Below, piece by piece: positions 42,769 to 50,839 of a DNA stretch of 64,000 nt. The DNA comes from Sphingorhabdus sp. SMR4y. Its GTDB lineage: Bacteria; Pseudomonadota; Alphaproteobacteria; Sphingomonadales; Sphingomonadaceae. The translations under genes and the position numbers were made by a program. Under the pieces are notes generated by a model. That model searched no databases. It had not been told where the DNA came from and saw only the letters and a list, made by a program, of their open reading frames with translations. The stretch lies in NCBI RefSeq assembly GCF_002218195.1, contig NZ_CP022336.1:248001-312000 (forward strand), read 5' to 3'. The number at the start of each line of letters is the position of its first letter. Position 1 is the first letter of the stretch.

Positions 42769-44448
42769 ATGATTGCTGTCTCATTTACAACGCTTACCAG
42801 TCTAGTAAATCGGATACGCGTTTCGGCACTGGAAAGAACTGGGCAGTGGCTCATCCCCATCGTCTTAGTGGCCGTTATCCTCTGCCAGATATGGCTGATC
42901 TTTCAAAAAGCCATAAACTGGGATGAGTTTCTGCACTTCGGGCAGATTTACGAACTGGCCGACGGTCGCCTGAGTGGCAGCTTGCAATCCCTGCACGTAC
43001 GGTTGTTCGGCTGGGCAGCGCTGGTCGCTCAGGACGTGATCACGCAGATCCAGGTTGCCCGCATCGCCATGCTGGCTTGCGCGCTTCTTACGATGGGATG
43101 CGTCATCCATTTGGCTCGCCGGCTGGTCGATCGTGAAACAGCATTTCTGACTGGCCTAATCTACCTGACCGCCGGTTTCGTGTTTACCAATTCGTTTACA
43201 TATCGCCCTGATCCGGTGGCGGCGGCAGCCTTGATGGGCGCCCTCTGTTTGCTTGTCTCTGGTTCATTCTCGTGGAAACGCGTGATCCTGTCGGGCATCC
43301 TCGTCGGACTCGCGGGGGCCCTCACGATAAAAAGCATATTCTACGCGCCCTGTTTTGCCGCTGCTGTTTATTTGAAGTGGCATGAAACCACCGGTCCGCG
43401 GTCAAGTGTCATCTATCGGTCCGCAGTATTGCTCGCGGTGGCCATTGGCTTTTTTCTCATGATCGTCGGTTTGCACGGTTCCACCTTGGCCACATCTTCG
43501 ACTCAGGGAAGCAGTCTGGCCGCCAAAACAGCCAGTTTCTTGCGCTTCTTCGAGTTTGAACAGATACGATATGTTTTTGCCGAAATGGCCCTGGCACCGT
43601 TGCTTACATTGGGACTGATTCTTCTCATTCCGGTCGCTCGCGGATTACCCGGAAACGTTAAAGTCCTGTTGCTGGGCCTGTGCGGGCCACTTTTGTGTAT
43701 CTTATTCTACCGCAACACATTTCCCTATTTCTTCACATTTTTGCTGCCGCCGGTTTGTGTCGCGATCGCGCCCGTACTGGTAAAGCTGGTCGGACGATAT
43801 GGCCTGGGCCCGGTGATAATATTGTCTCTGTTAGGCCCGGCTTTCCTGCTGGTGAACGAGCCCTACGGCACACTCGAGCGACAGCGCGCGACGATCAACG
43901 AAGTCGAAAGGCTGTTCCCTGAGCCCACACCCTATCTCTCTTATTCCAGTTATATGCCGGAATATCCGAGACAATTTCGTTCGCTTATTTCCGGAATCGC
44001 TCTGGGACGCTACTGGAAAGAGCGCGAAGGACAGATTGCCCGCGATATCGAAGACGGCCGGATCGCTTTTGTCATTGCAACCGGCAATGCGCTCAACTTG
44101 GTTTATCAGCATGATGGCCCAGCACCGTTATTGCCCGAACGCGATGTTGCGGCGCTTCGCAGCAATTTTTTGCGTCACAGTGATACAATTTTCATCGCAG
44201 GCAAAAATGTCTGTTCGCAGAGGGCAGAGCAAAAATTGCGCATATTCCGCAGCGGTGTCTATTCGGTCGATGGTGGCGGTCTCGTCATCGACGGCCAATA
44301 TATAGCCGACAGGAAAAGTGTCTCACTCGCCGCAGGAACGCATATGGTGCGCCATAAAGGGACCGGCTGCGTCAAATTATGGGCGCTCGATCATATCCCG
44401 GAACTGCCGGAAGATTTTCCGGAAGGACCGATAGCGGGAGGATTTTGA
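42769..44448 (+). CDS. Membrane glycosyltransferase (ArnT/GT39-like)
   Basis: A 559-residue polytopic protein with roughly ten helices. The first periplasmic loop contains KAINWDEFLHFGQIYEL, where the acidic DE is the catalytic position of GT-C enzymes that use polyprenyl-phosphate sugars. The next loop has FTNSFTYRPDPVAAAAL. The C-terminal third is soluble. It would transfer a sugar from a lipid carrier, made perhaps by the GT2 protein at 39778, to a periplasmic acceptor. A 172-base AT-rich gap without a gene precedes it. Precise family assignment is uncertain because the GT-C family is divergent. Confidence 0.75.
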   Translation: MIAVSFTTLTSLVNRIRVSALERTGQWLIPIVLVAVILCQIWLIFQKAINWDEFLHFGQIYELADGRLSGSLQSLHVRLFGWAALVAQDVITQIQVARIAMLACALLTMGCVIHLARRLVDRETAFLTGLIYLTAGFVFTNSFTYRPDPVAAAALMGALCLLVSGSFSWKRVILSGILVGLAGALTIKSIFYAPCFAAAVYLKWHETTGPRSSVIYRSAVLLAVAIGFFLMIVGLHGSTLATSSTQGSSLAAKTASFLRFFEFEQIRYVFAEMALAPLLTLGLILLIPVARGLPGNVKVLLLGLCGPLLCILFYRNTFPYFFTFLLPPVCVAIAPVLVKLVGRYGLGPVIILSLLGPAFLLVNEPYGTLERQRATINEVERLFPEPTPYLSYSSYMPEYPRQFRSLISGIALGRYWKEREGQIARDIEDGRIAFVIATGNALNLVYQHDGPAPLLPERDVAALRSNFLRHSDTIFIAGKNVCSQRAEQKLRIFRSGVYSVDGGGLVIDGQYIADRKSVSLAAGTHMVRHKGTGCVKLWALDHIPELPEDFPEGPIAGGF

Positions 44449-44450
44449 TC

Positions 44451-45503
44451 GTGAGCGCACATTCTGATGACCACGACGTCCGCTTCATCACCCGAAAATG
44501 GGCGCCGGCCATAGGGGGGATGGAAACCTATTGCCTCCGCCTGACGCAAGAACTCGGCAAAACCCACCGGCTGGACATAATCGCTCTGCCAGGACGAGCG
44601 GATGGCGCGGTCCCGTCAGTGGGCGCATTGATCGGTTTCGGCGTGAAGACCGCGATCCGTCTGCTCTTCGCGAGACCCGCGAAGATCGTGCATCTGGGTG
44701 ATGTTGCGATCTGGCCGCTGGGTTGGATCGCATCGCTGCGCTATCCGCAGACGCGCGTTATATTGTCGGCTCACGGCTCGGATCTGAACCTTGCGACAAA
44801 GAACAGTCTTTCGGGCCGATTCTATGCGGCCTATGTCAAAGCCGGTGCGCGGTTGATGCGCCGGTCACGGTTGATCGCGAATAGCGAATGGATTGCTTCA
44901 TTGGCCAGCCAACTGGGCTTTAGGCACGTGACGAAAGTCGCACTGGCCACAGATATTCGCTCCGATACGCCCGCAGGCCTACATAATGATTGTCTGTTTT
45001 TTGCCGGCCGGATTACGCCGAGCAAAGGGTTGTCGTTCATCGTCAACGAGGTGCTGCCGCGGATGACGTCACCGCCAGGAATAAGAGTCGCTGGCACGAT
45101 CTGGGATGAAGAGGAGGCGAAAACACTGGATTCGCCCCTGGTCGAATATCTGGGTAATCTTACTCCGGAAAAGCTGATCGCGGAATATGGAAAAGCCTTG
45201 GCGGTTGTTGTGCCCAGTCTGGGCAAGGAAGGATTCGGACTGGTTGCTGCCGAAGCTGCCGCTTGCGGGGCCGTGGTCATCGCCTCCGATCATAGCGGTC
45301 TGGCAGAAGTCGTGACCCCTGATATCGGCTTTCTCGCCGACAGCAATTCTCCGGAACAATGGACCACGGTTATAGAGAAGGTCCGATCTTGGAGCGCCGA
45401 CAGGCGCGCTACATTCACCGCAGGTTCGCAGGCAATGGCCACCACCCGCTACGGGTGGGACCGGGTCGCCAGAGAGACCGTGGAAGTTTACGACAAAATC
45501 TAG
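44451..45503 (+). CDS. Family 4 glycosyltransferase
   Basis: A 350-residue GT-B glycosyltransferase. The N-terminal half has FITRKWAPAIGGMETYCLRL (acceptor side) and the C-terminal half FFAGRITPSKGLSFIV and VVPSLGKEGFGLVAAEAAACG, where the E-x7-E motif holds the donor phosphate. GTG 44451 is used: GGGAGGA lies 8 bases upstream and the preceding stop is 3 bases away. It is the last gene of the plus-strand glycan cluster and is convergent with wecC. Confidence 0.88.
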   Translation: MSAHSDDHDVRFITRKWAPAIGGMETYCLRLTQELGKTHRLDIIALPGRADGAVPSVGALIGFGVKTAIRLLFARPAKIVHLGDVAIWPLGWIASLRYPQTRVILSAHGSDLNLATKNSLSGRFYAAYVKAGARLMRRSRLIANSEWIASLASQLGFRHVTKVALATDIRSDTPAGLHNDCLFFAGRITPSKGLSFIVNEVLPRMTSPPGIRVAGTIWDEEEAKTLDSPLVEYLGNLTPEKLIAEYGKALAVVVPSLGKEGFGLVAAEAAACGAVVIASDHSGLAEVVTPDIGFLADSNSPEQWTTVIEKVRSWSADRRATFTAGSQAMATTRYGWDRVARETVEVYDKI

Positions 45504-45514
45504 GGCCTAGCTGC

Positions 45515-46813
45515 TCAACTCGCCAATCTCAATCCGCTGGCCGCTTCCCGGTTGTCCGGCTGATCCGGCCAGATTCCGCGCGTGTCATAGACGACCTTGC
45601 CGGCGCGTTCGTCGAGCGGGATTGATTTGAACATGTCATGATCGGTGAGCGTGATCATGATCGGGCAGTTTTCCAGCGCCTGATCGATGTCGATGAGCTC
45701 GGCGCCGGTGCCTTCGAATGCGGCCGGCAGTTCGCTGGCATAGGGCTCGACGATCTTTATCCGTCCCCCATAGCGCCGCGCCAACTTGGCGGCGATCTTC
45801 AGGGCGGGGCTTTCGCGAAAATCATCGATATTGGCTTTGAATGCGAGGCCGAAACAGGCGACAGAAGCCCCGGGCAATTCGTCGATCAGCAGCGAAGCCT
45901 GCTCCAGCACATGGCCGGTCTTGCCGTCGTTCACTTCGCGGGCGATACGGATCAGTGGCGATTGATCGGGCGCGCTGTGGATGATGAACCAGGGGTCGAC
46001 CGCGATGCAGTGGCCACCGACGCCGGGACCGGGTTGCAGGATATTGACGCGCGGATGACGGTTGGCCAGACGAATGACCTCCCAGACGTCGAGATCCATA
46101 TGATCGGCGATGATCGACAGCTCGTTGGCGAACGCAATATTGACGTCGCGATAGCTGTTTTCGACCAATTTGGTCATCTCGGCGGCGCGCGCCGATGTGG
46201 TTACCAGTTCGCCGCGCACGAACCGGCGGTAGAAGCCAAGCGCCTTGCGCGCACATCGCGGCGTGATGCCTCCGATGCTGCGATCATTCTGGATCAATTC
46301 CTCAAGGATTTTACCGGGCAGGACCCGTTCCGGGCAATAGGCGATGGCTATATCGGGGATTTCGTCTGACAGACCCGGAATTTTGAGGTCGGGCCGCAAA
46401 TTCGCGATCAGATCCCGCATTTTCTCGGTCGTGCCCACGGGGCAGGTCGATTCGAGAATGACTGTATCGCCCGCTTTCAGCGCTGCGGCGATATTGGTGG
46501 CCGCTTCCATTACATAGCTGGTATCGGGTATATGATCGGCGCCAAAGGGTGTCGGCACTGCGATGACAAAGACATCGGACGGTTCGACAAGCAGCGAAGC
46601 GCGCAGCGTCCCCCGTGAAACCACCCCTTGCACCAGCCCGTCCAGATCCACTTCCTCGATATGGATACGGCCCGAGTTGATCGTTTCGACAACCCGTTCA
46701 TTGACGTCGATGCCGAGCACCGGGCAGCCTGAACGGGCGATAACGGCAGCCGTTGGCAGGCCAATATAGCCGAGGCCCATGACGCAGACACTTGGTTTTT
46801 CTTCCGATAACAT
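45515..46813 (-). CDS. wecC: UDP-N-acetyl-D-mannosamine dehydrogenase
   Basis: A 432-residue nucleotide-sugar dehydrogenase. The NAD site is VCVMGLGYIGLPTAAVIA, with the acid at the end of beta 2 (GIDVNERVV). LESTCPVGTTEKM, KLVENSYRDVNIAFANEL (Lys/Asn active site) and GPGVGGHCIAVDPWF (catalytic Cys) are all present. It oxidises UDP-ManNAc to UDP-ManNAcA in two steps. The UDP-GlcNAc 2-epimerase gene that supplies UDP-ManNAc lies upstream on the same strand. ATG 46813 is taken; an upstream GTG at 46825 is less likely. Confidence 0.9.
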   Translation of the reverse strand: MLSEEKPSVCVMGLGYIGLPTAAVIARSGCPVLGIDVNERVVETINSGRIHIEEVDLDGLVQGVVSRGTLRASLLVEPSDVFVIAVPTPFGADHIPDTSYVMEAATNIAAALKAGDTVILESTCPVGTTEKMRDLIANLRPDLKIPGLSDEIPDIAIAYCPERVLPGKILEELIQNDRSIGGITPRCARKALGFYRRFVRGELVTTSARAAEMTKLVENSYRDVNIAFANELSIIADHMDLDVWEVIRLANRHPRVNILQPGPGVGGHCIAVDPWFIIHSAPDQSPLIRIAREVNDGKTGHVLEQASLLIDELPGASVACFGLAFKANIDDFRESPALKIAAKLARRYGGRIKIVEPYASELPAAFEGTGAELIDIDQALENCPIMITLTDHDMFKSIPLDERAGKVVYDTRGIWPDQPDNREAASGLRLAS

Positions 46814-46917
46814 ATGAGAATCCACTCCGCAGTGCGCCGGTCCGGCGCGTTTTCCTGCAAATTGCCTAGCCCGTCATTGTAAATATTTCGGTAATATCGT
46901 GACTTGAGCGGAAATAT

Positions 46918-48063
46918 TCAGGCGGAGAGGCTATTCTCGATGATGTCGGCAATCTGGCTGCTGGCCGTGCCGTCGCCAAACGGATTATGGGCGCGTGCCA
47001 TGGCCAGATAATGGGCCTCGTCATCGAGAAGCCTGCAGGCTTCCGCCACCAGCACCGCTTCATCGGTTCCGACCAGCTTGGCGGTTCCCGCCTCGACGCC
47101 TTCCGGCCGCTCAGTGGTGTCGCGCATGACCAGCACCGGTTTGCCAAGCGCGGGTGCTTCTTCCTGCACACCGCCGCTGTCGGTCATCATGAAGTGGCAA
47201 TGATTGAGCAGGCTGACGAAATTGGGATAGTCGAGCGGTTCGATCATCGCGACATTGTCTAGGCCGCCCAACGCGTCCTGCATGATCGCGCGGACTTTGG
47301 GGTTGAGATGAACCGGAAATATCAGGGCGACATCATCCCGCTTCGCGATAGTCCGGAGTGCGCTGGCAATATTGGTCAGTCCGTCGCCCAGATTTTCCCT
47401 CCGGTGGCTGGTGACGCCGATGATTTTCCGATCGGAAAATTTTTCATACAATCCGGCAAGATTACGATCCAAACTGCTTGGATCATTGTATTTATCGACG
47501 GTATCCAGAAGGGCATCGATCACAGTATTGCCGGTGATATATATCTGATCCACCGGAATATTCTCTTTTGCCAGAGCGTCGGCAGATGTCTGCGTCGGCG
47601 CAAAATGCTGATCGGCAATCGTGCCGATGATCTTGCGGTTCACCTCTTCCGGCCAGGGATGATAGATATTGTAGCTGCGCAGGCCCGCTTCGACATGACT
47701 GACCGGAATCTGGCGATAATAAGCGGCCAGCGCGCCGCACATTGCGGTGGCCGTATCGCCCTGGACCACGATGCGTTGCGGCTTTGTTTCGTCGAGTATC
47801 TTGCCGATGCCCGATAACAGTCTGCCGGTAAGATCATCGAGACTCTGATTGGCCTTCATCAGATCGAGATCGAAATCCGGGCGGATATCGGCAATATCCA
47901 TGACCTGATCGAGCATTTCCCTGTGCTGGGCGGTGACGCAGGTCAGCGCATCCAGACTGTTTCGTTCGGCCAGCGCCTGAACCACCGGAAACAATTTTAT
48001 CGCCTCGGGCCTGGTGCCGAAAACGGTCAGTATTTTCGCTTTGGTCATGGTCTTTTTTGTCAT
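46918..48063 (-). CDS. wecB: UDP-N-acetylglucosamine 2-epimerase (non-hydrolysing)
   Basis: A 381-residue GT-B-fold epimerase giving UDP-ManNAc. Motifs are TVFGTRPEAIKLFPVV, QGDTATAMCGALAAYY, SHVEAGLRSYNIYHPWPEEVNRK, VTSHRRENLGDG, MMTDSGGVQEEAPALGKPVLVMRDTTERPEGVEAGTAKLVG in sequence order, all diagnostic (quoted here in short family blocks). It forms a two-gene unit with wecC, 104 bases downstream, so this strain can make ManNAcA for a surface polymer. Either the first ATG (48063) or the sixth codon ATG (48048) could start it. Confidence 0.92.
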   Translation of the reverse strand: MTKKTMTKAKILTVFGTRPEAIKLFPVVQALAERNSLDALTCVTAQHREMLDQVMDIADIRPDFDLDLMKANQSLDDLTGRLLSGIGKILDETKPQRIVVQGDTATAMCGALAAYYRQIPVSHVEAGLRSYNIYHPWPEEVNRKIIGTIADQHFAPTQTSADALAKENIPVDQIYITGNTVIDALLDTVDKYNDPSSLDRNLAGLYEKFSDRKIIGVTSHRRENLGDGLTNIASALRTIAKRDDVALIFPVHLNPKVRAIMQDALGGLDNVAMIEPLDYPNFVSLLNHCHFMMTDSGGVQEEAPALGKPVLVMRDTTERPEGVEAGTAKLVGTDEAVLVAEACRLLDDEAHYLAMARAHNPFGDGTASSQIADIIENSLSA

Positions 48064-48158
48064 TCCGGCTGCCTAATCGCTTTTGGCTAAAATTTTCATA
48101 ATGATGTCCTATGCGAAAAGCGTTGACCCCAATGTCCGGCTAGCCCAATCGCGTCACG

Positions 48159-48500
48159 ATGGATTGGTTTGAAATCAAAAACTGGCTGGAACTGTCAACC
48201 GGGCTACCGCGCGATTCGCTGCATATTTATGCGGGTGTCGGGATTCAGCTATGTGCTGCACTCGTCTGTCGTCGGTCCTTGGGCAGCCTCGTGCCATGGC
48301 TGCTTGTGGCCATCGCGGCCTTTGCCAATGAATTTTATGACTATAGCCAGATGGAAGCCCCGCAGGATCGCAAGATTTCCTTCGGTGAAGAAGCCACTAG
48401 CGATATCTGGAACACTTTGCTGCTACCGACATTATTCCTGCTGATAGCCCGTTTCTGGCCGGAATGGCTGACCGGTAAAGCGGGTAAGGAAAAGGAATAG
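48159..48500 (+). CDS. Small membrane protein of unknown function
   Basis: A 113-residue protein with probably three hydrophobic helices (YAGVGIQLCAALVCRR, LVPWLLVAIAAFANEFYDY, LLLPTLFLLIARFWP). The acidic/aromatic segment NEFYDYSQMEAP in the middle is distinctive. Similar unnamed proteins occur in sphingomonads; no function is known to me. It stands alone on the plus strand between wecB and the mannose-1-phosphate guanylyltransferase gene. Confidence 0.65.
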   Translation: MDWFEIKNWLELSTGLPRDSLHIYAGVGIQLCAALVCRRSLGSLVPWLLVAIAAFANEFYDYSQMEAPQDRKISFGEEATSDIWNTLLLPTLFLLIARFWPEWLTGKAGKEKE

Positions 48501-48534
48501 CACCTTGCGGGAAGGGCGGTGTTGTTCTGCCCCG

Positions 48535-49602
48535 CTAGTCTTCATCTTCAAGCAATTGTGCGATGTCCTTGACGTTTTGCGACTTGCCACGCGGCAAAAT
48601 CATGATTTTATTGCCGTGTGTGACAATGATCAGGTCGTGCACGCCGTGCACCGCCACTGCCATGCCTTCGCTATGGATGAGATTGTTGCCGGATTCGCTG
48701 GTCACGGCTTTGCCGACGATCGCGTTGGAATGTTCGTCCTTTTTTGAGAGTTCGAAAAGAGCATCCCAGCTTCCGACATCGGACCAGCCGGGATTGACGG
48801 GAGTCACCGCGACTTTGTCTGACCGTTCCATAATGGCATAATCGATGGAATCGGATGGCGCCGAAGCAAAGGCATCCGGATCGGGATAGCAGATATCAGT
48901 GTCGATACGCTGCTTGTTCATGGCAGCCTGGCATGCGGCAAGCATTTCGGGAGAATGTCGTTCCATGGCCTCCAGATAGCTGTCAGCCCGAAACAGGAAT
49001 ATCCCGGCATTCCAGTGATAGCCGCCTTCTGCCAGCATTTGTTCGGCATGTTCCCGGTTCGGTTTCTCTACAAACCTCTTGGCAGACCAGCTTCCCGAAC
49101 TGCCGACAATTCTGTCGCCCTGCTGGATATATCCATATCCTGTTGCCGGTCCGGTGGCTTCGATGCCGAATGTCACCAGCCATCGGGATTGTGCAACCGG
49201 TATCGACGCCATTACCGATTTGCGGAAAGCGGCCAGATTTTTGATCATATGGTCGCTCGGCATAACCAGTAGCAGATCTGTAGGGTTTTCTGCGGCAAGG
49301 GCGGCCAGGGCGATCGCGGGAGCGGTATTGCGGGGGCAGGGCTCCAGAATGATATTGTCGGACATCACGCCGACCTCCTGCATCTGCTCCTGCATGATTG
49401 CCACATGGTTGGCAGACCCCACGATGACGGGGCTGCGGTAGAGACTCTCGTCAGCGCAGCGTTGCAGTGTCAGTTGGAACATGCTCAGCGGGCCGAACAG
49501 GTTCAGAAATTGCTTGGGCTTTTCCGGAGTCGAAAGCGGCCATAGCCGCGTTCCGGATCCACCGGACAGAATTACTGGCGTGATCAGCGGATTTTGCTGC
49601 AT
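48535..49602 (-). CDS. manC: Mannose-1-phosphate guanylyltransferase
   Basis: A 355-residue nucleotidyltransferase that makes GDP-mannose. It has the pyrophosphorylase signature PVILSGGSGTRLWPLSTPEKPKQFL, LVMPSDHMI (metal-binding Asp) and RFVEKPNREHAEQML. The usual C-terminal isomerase cupin of type II enzymes is missing, and a separate isomerase gene lies directly upstream, so the bifunctional protein is split here. ATG 49602 is chosen over the TTG at 49608. GDP-mannose would feed the neighbouring glycosyltransferases. Confidence 0.92.
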   Translation of the reverse strand: MQQNPLITPVILSGGSGTRLWPLSTPEKPKQFLNLFGPLSMFQLTLQRCADESLYRSPVIVGSANHVAIMQEQMQEVGVMSDNIILEPCPRNTAPAIALAALAAENPTDLLLVMPSDHMIKNLAAFRKSVMASIPVAQSRWLVTFGIEATGPATGYGYIQQGDRIVGSSGSWSAKRFVEKPNREHAEQMLAEGGYHWNAGIFLFRADSYLEAMERHSPEMLAACQAAMNKQRIDTDICYPDPDAFASAPSDSIDYAIMERSDKVAVTPVNPGWSDVGSWDALFELSKKDEHSNAIVGKAVTSESGNNLIHSEGMAVAVHGVHDLIIVTHGNKIMILPRGKSQNVKDIAQLLEDED

Positions 49603-49612
49603 GGTCAATGGC

Positions 49613-50416
49613 TCATCCCGTCAGGCAAGCGATGAGGGTTTTTCCGTTATTGGCCAGATCGATATCGGAATAATGAGCGCAGATACCGCATTCGCCGGCG
49701 TTGATCACTTTGCCGCGAACGGTGACAGACCCCTCAAGAGGGAGGAGCTGCCATTCCTTGCCGGCTGCCTTCGGAACAATGTCGTCGTCTGTTCCGATGA
49801 TCTGGAACAGCCCGATGGGGGAGTTGCTGGAAAGGCTGCTGGTCTCGTCAGGCGCAATCTCGCTCGCATATTTCATGTCATAAGGTGTCAGCTTGGCCGC
49901 CCCGATCGCTTCGTCCAGATGAAGTTCGCGCGGCCGACCATAATCGTACATGCGATAAGTGATATCCACGTTTCGCTGGACTTCGACGAGTGAAATGCCG
50001 GGGCCAATGGCGTGGATGGTTCCGGCGGGCACGTGGAAATAGTCGCCCTTCTTGGCCGGCTTCCAGTCCAAAAGCTGTTCGATCTCGCCCAATATCGCCG
50101 CGGTCTTCAGCTTGGTTGCGCTGACCGTTTTTTTCAGGCCCAGTCCCAGAACGGCATCCGGCTCCGCATCCAGAATATACCAGGATTCATCCTTGCCGTG
50201 GGGAAAGCCGACCCTGCGCGCGTGTCGGTCATTGGGGTGGACCTGAATGGAGAGCTTCTCGCTGGTAAAAAGATATTTCACCATCAACTGCGGGGTGATG
50301 CCCTTCGGTGCTTCAAACCAGATTTCGCCAATCTTCTTGCCGTTGCCGCCATTGAACAAGGCTGGCAGAATTTCCTGACCCCATGGCTTCTCGACGAATT
50401 TTCTTTTCAGCTTCAT
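49613..50416 (-). CDS. manA: Class I mannose-6-phosphate isomerase
   Basis: A 267-residue zinc-dependent isomerase linking fructose-6-phosphate to mannose-6-phosphate. The start KLKRKFVEKPWG and the zinc site LSIQVHPNDRHARRVG with KDESWYILDAEP are typical. FHVPAGTIHAIGPGISLVEVQ supplies a further zinc His and active-site residues. It is shorter than E. coli ManA (about 390 residues), as are many bacterial small-form enzymes. It precedes manC by 10 bases on the same strand, giving a GDP-mannose precursor operon; phosphomannomutase is not in the window. Confidence 0.92.
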   Translation of the reverse strand: MKLKRKFVEKPWGQEILPALFNGGNGKKIGEIWFEAPKGITPQLMVKYLFTSEKLSIQVHPNDRHARRVGFPHGKDESWYILDAEPDAVLGLGLKKTVSATKLKTAAILGEIEQLLDWKPAKKGDYFHVPAGTIHAIGPGISLVEVQRNVDITYRMYDYGRPRELHLDEAIGAAKLTPYDMKYASEIAPDETSSLSSNSPIGLFQIIGTDDDIVPKAAGKEWQLLPLEGSVTVRGKVINAGECGICAHYSDIDLANNGKTLIACLTG

Positions 50417-50839
50417 ATTCTGAATTCAGGGCTCACTGGTTTCTCCCGGCACACGCGTTGACCAGATATGTCTGCGCAAATTCCGATCGATTGTAAATGT
50501 TGCGCAAGGTGGCTGGTTCCATTTTGTTTACGACAGCGGCAAGTCGCCTTTAAACCCTCCGGATGCTGTAATAGATGACTTGCAGATTTCCCGAGTTTGT
50601 GGCCGCTCGGGGCAAACAGGTCAAGTTTCCATCGACACGATCCCGCCGCTATTTGATTCTCCGTCCGTCCTGCAGGCGCATCAGAGATAGCAGGCAATAT
50701 CCTTCCGGGTAAGCCTTGCTGGCACCTGAACGCAGGAAAAATTATTTTGTTTTAAGTGGTTGGCTAAATTGATTCGGTCCGGTAAATATTTGGCTCGGCG
50801 TCGCAGCTTTGAGAATCAAAAGCCAGCTTTGAGATCCAG
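50417..50839. other. Intergenic region upstream of the WbpM/CapD-like gene
   Basis: This 423-base gap lies between divergent manA and the dehydratase gene. The minus-strand frame within it overlaps manA and has no protein-like pattern. The right-hand 100 bases are AT-rich and probably promoter DNA, ending in an 11-base direct repeat listed separately. Confidence 0.5.
50804..50834 (+). repeat. Direct repeat CAGCTTTGAGA in front of the WbpM-like start codon
   Basis: CAGCTTTGAGA occurs at 50804-50814 and 50824-50834, exactly 20 bases apart. The second copy ends 5 bases before the ATG and occupies the ribosome-binding position, where no good Shine-Dalgarno sequence is present. It may be a regulatory protein or RNA site. 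Confidence 0.6.

Noticed and set aside
50413-50697. Possible small minus-strand gene before manA
   Set aside because: It overlaps manA, has no ribosome-binding site and reads like non-coding sequence.
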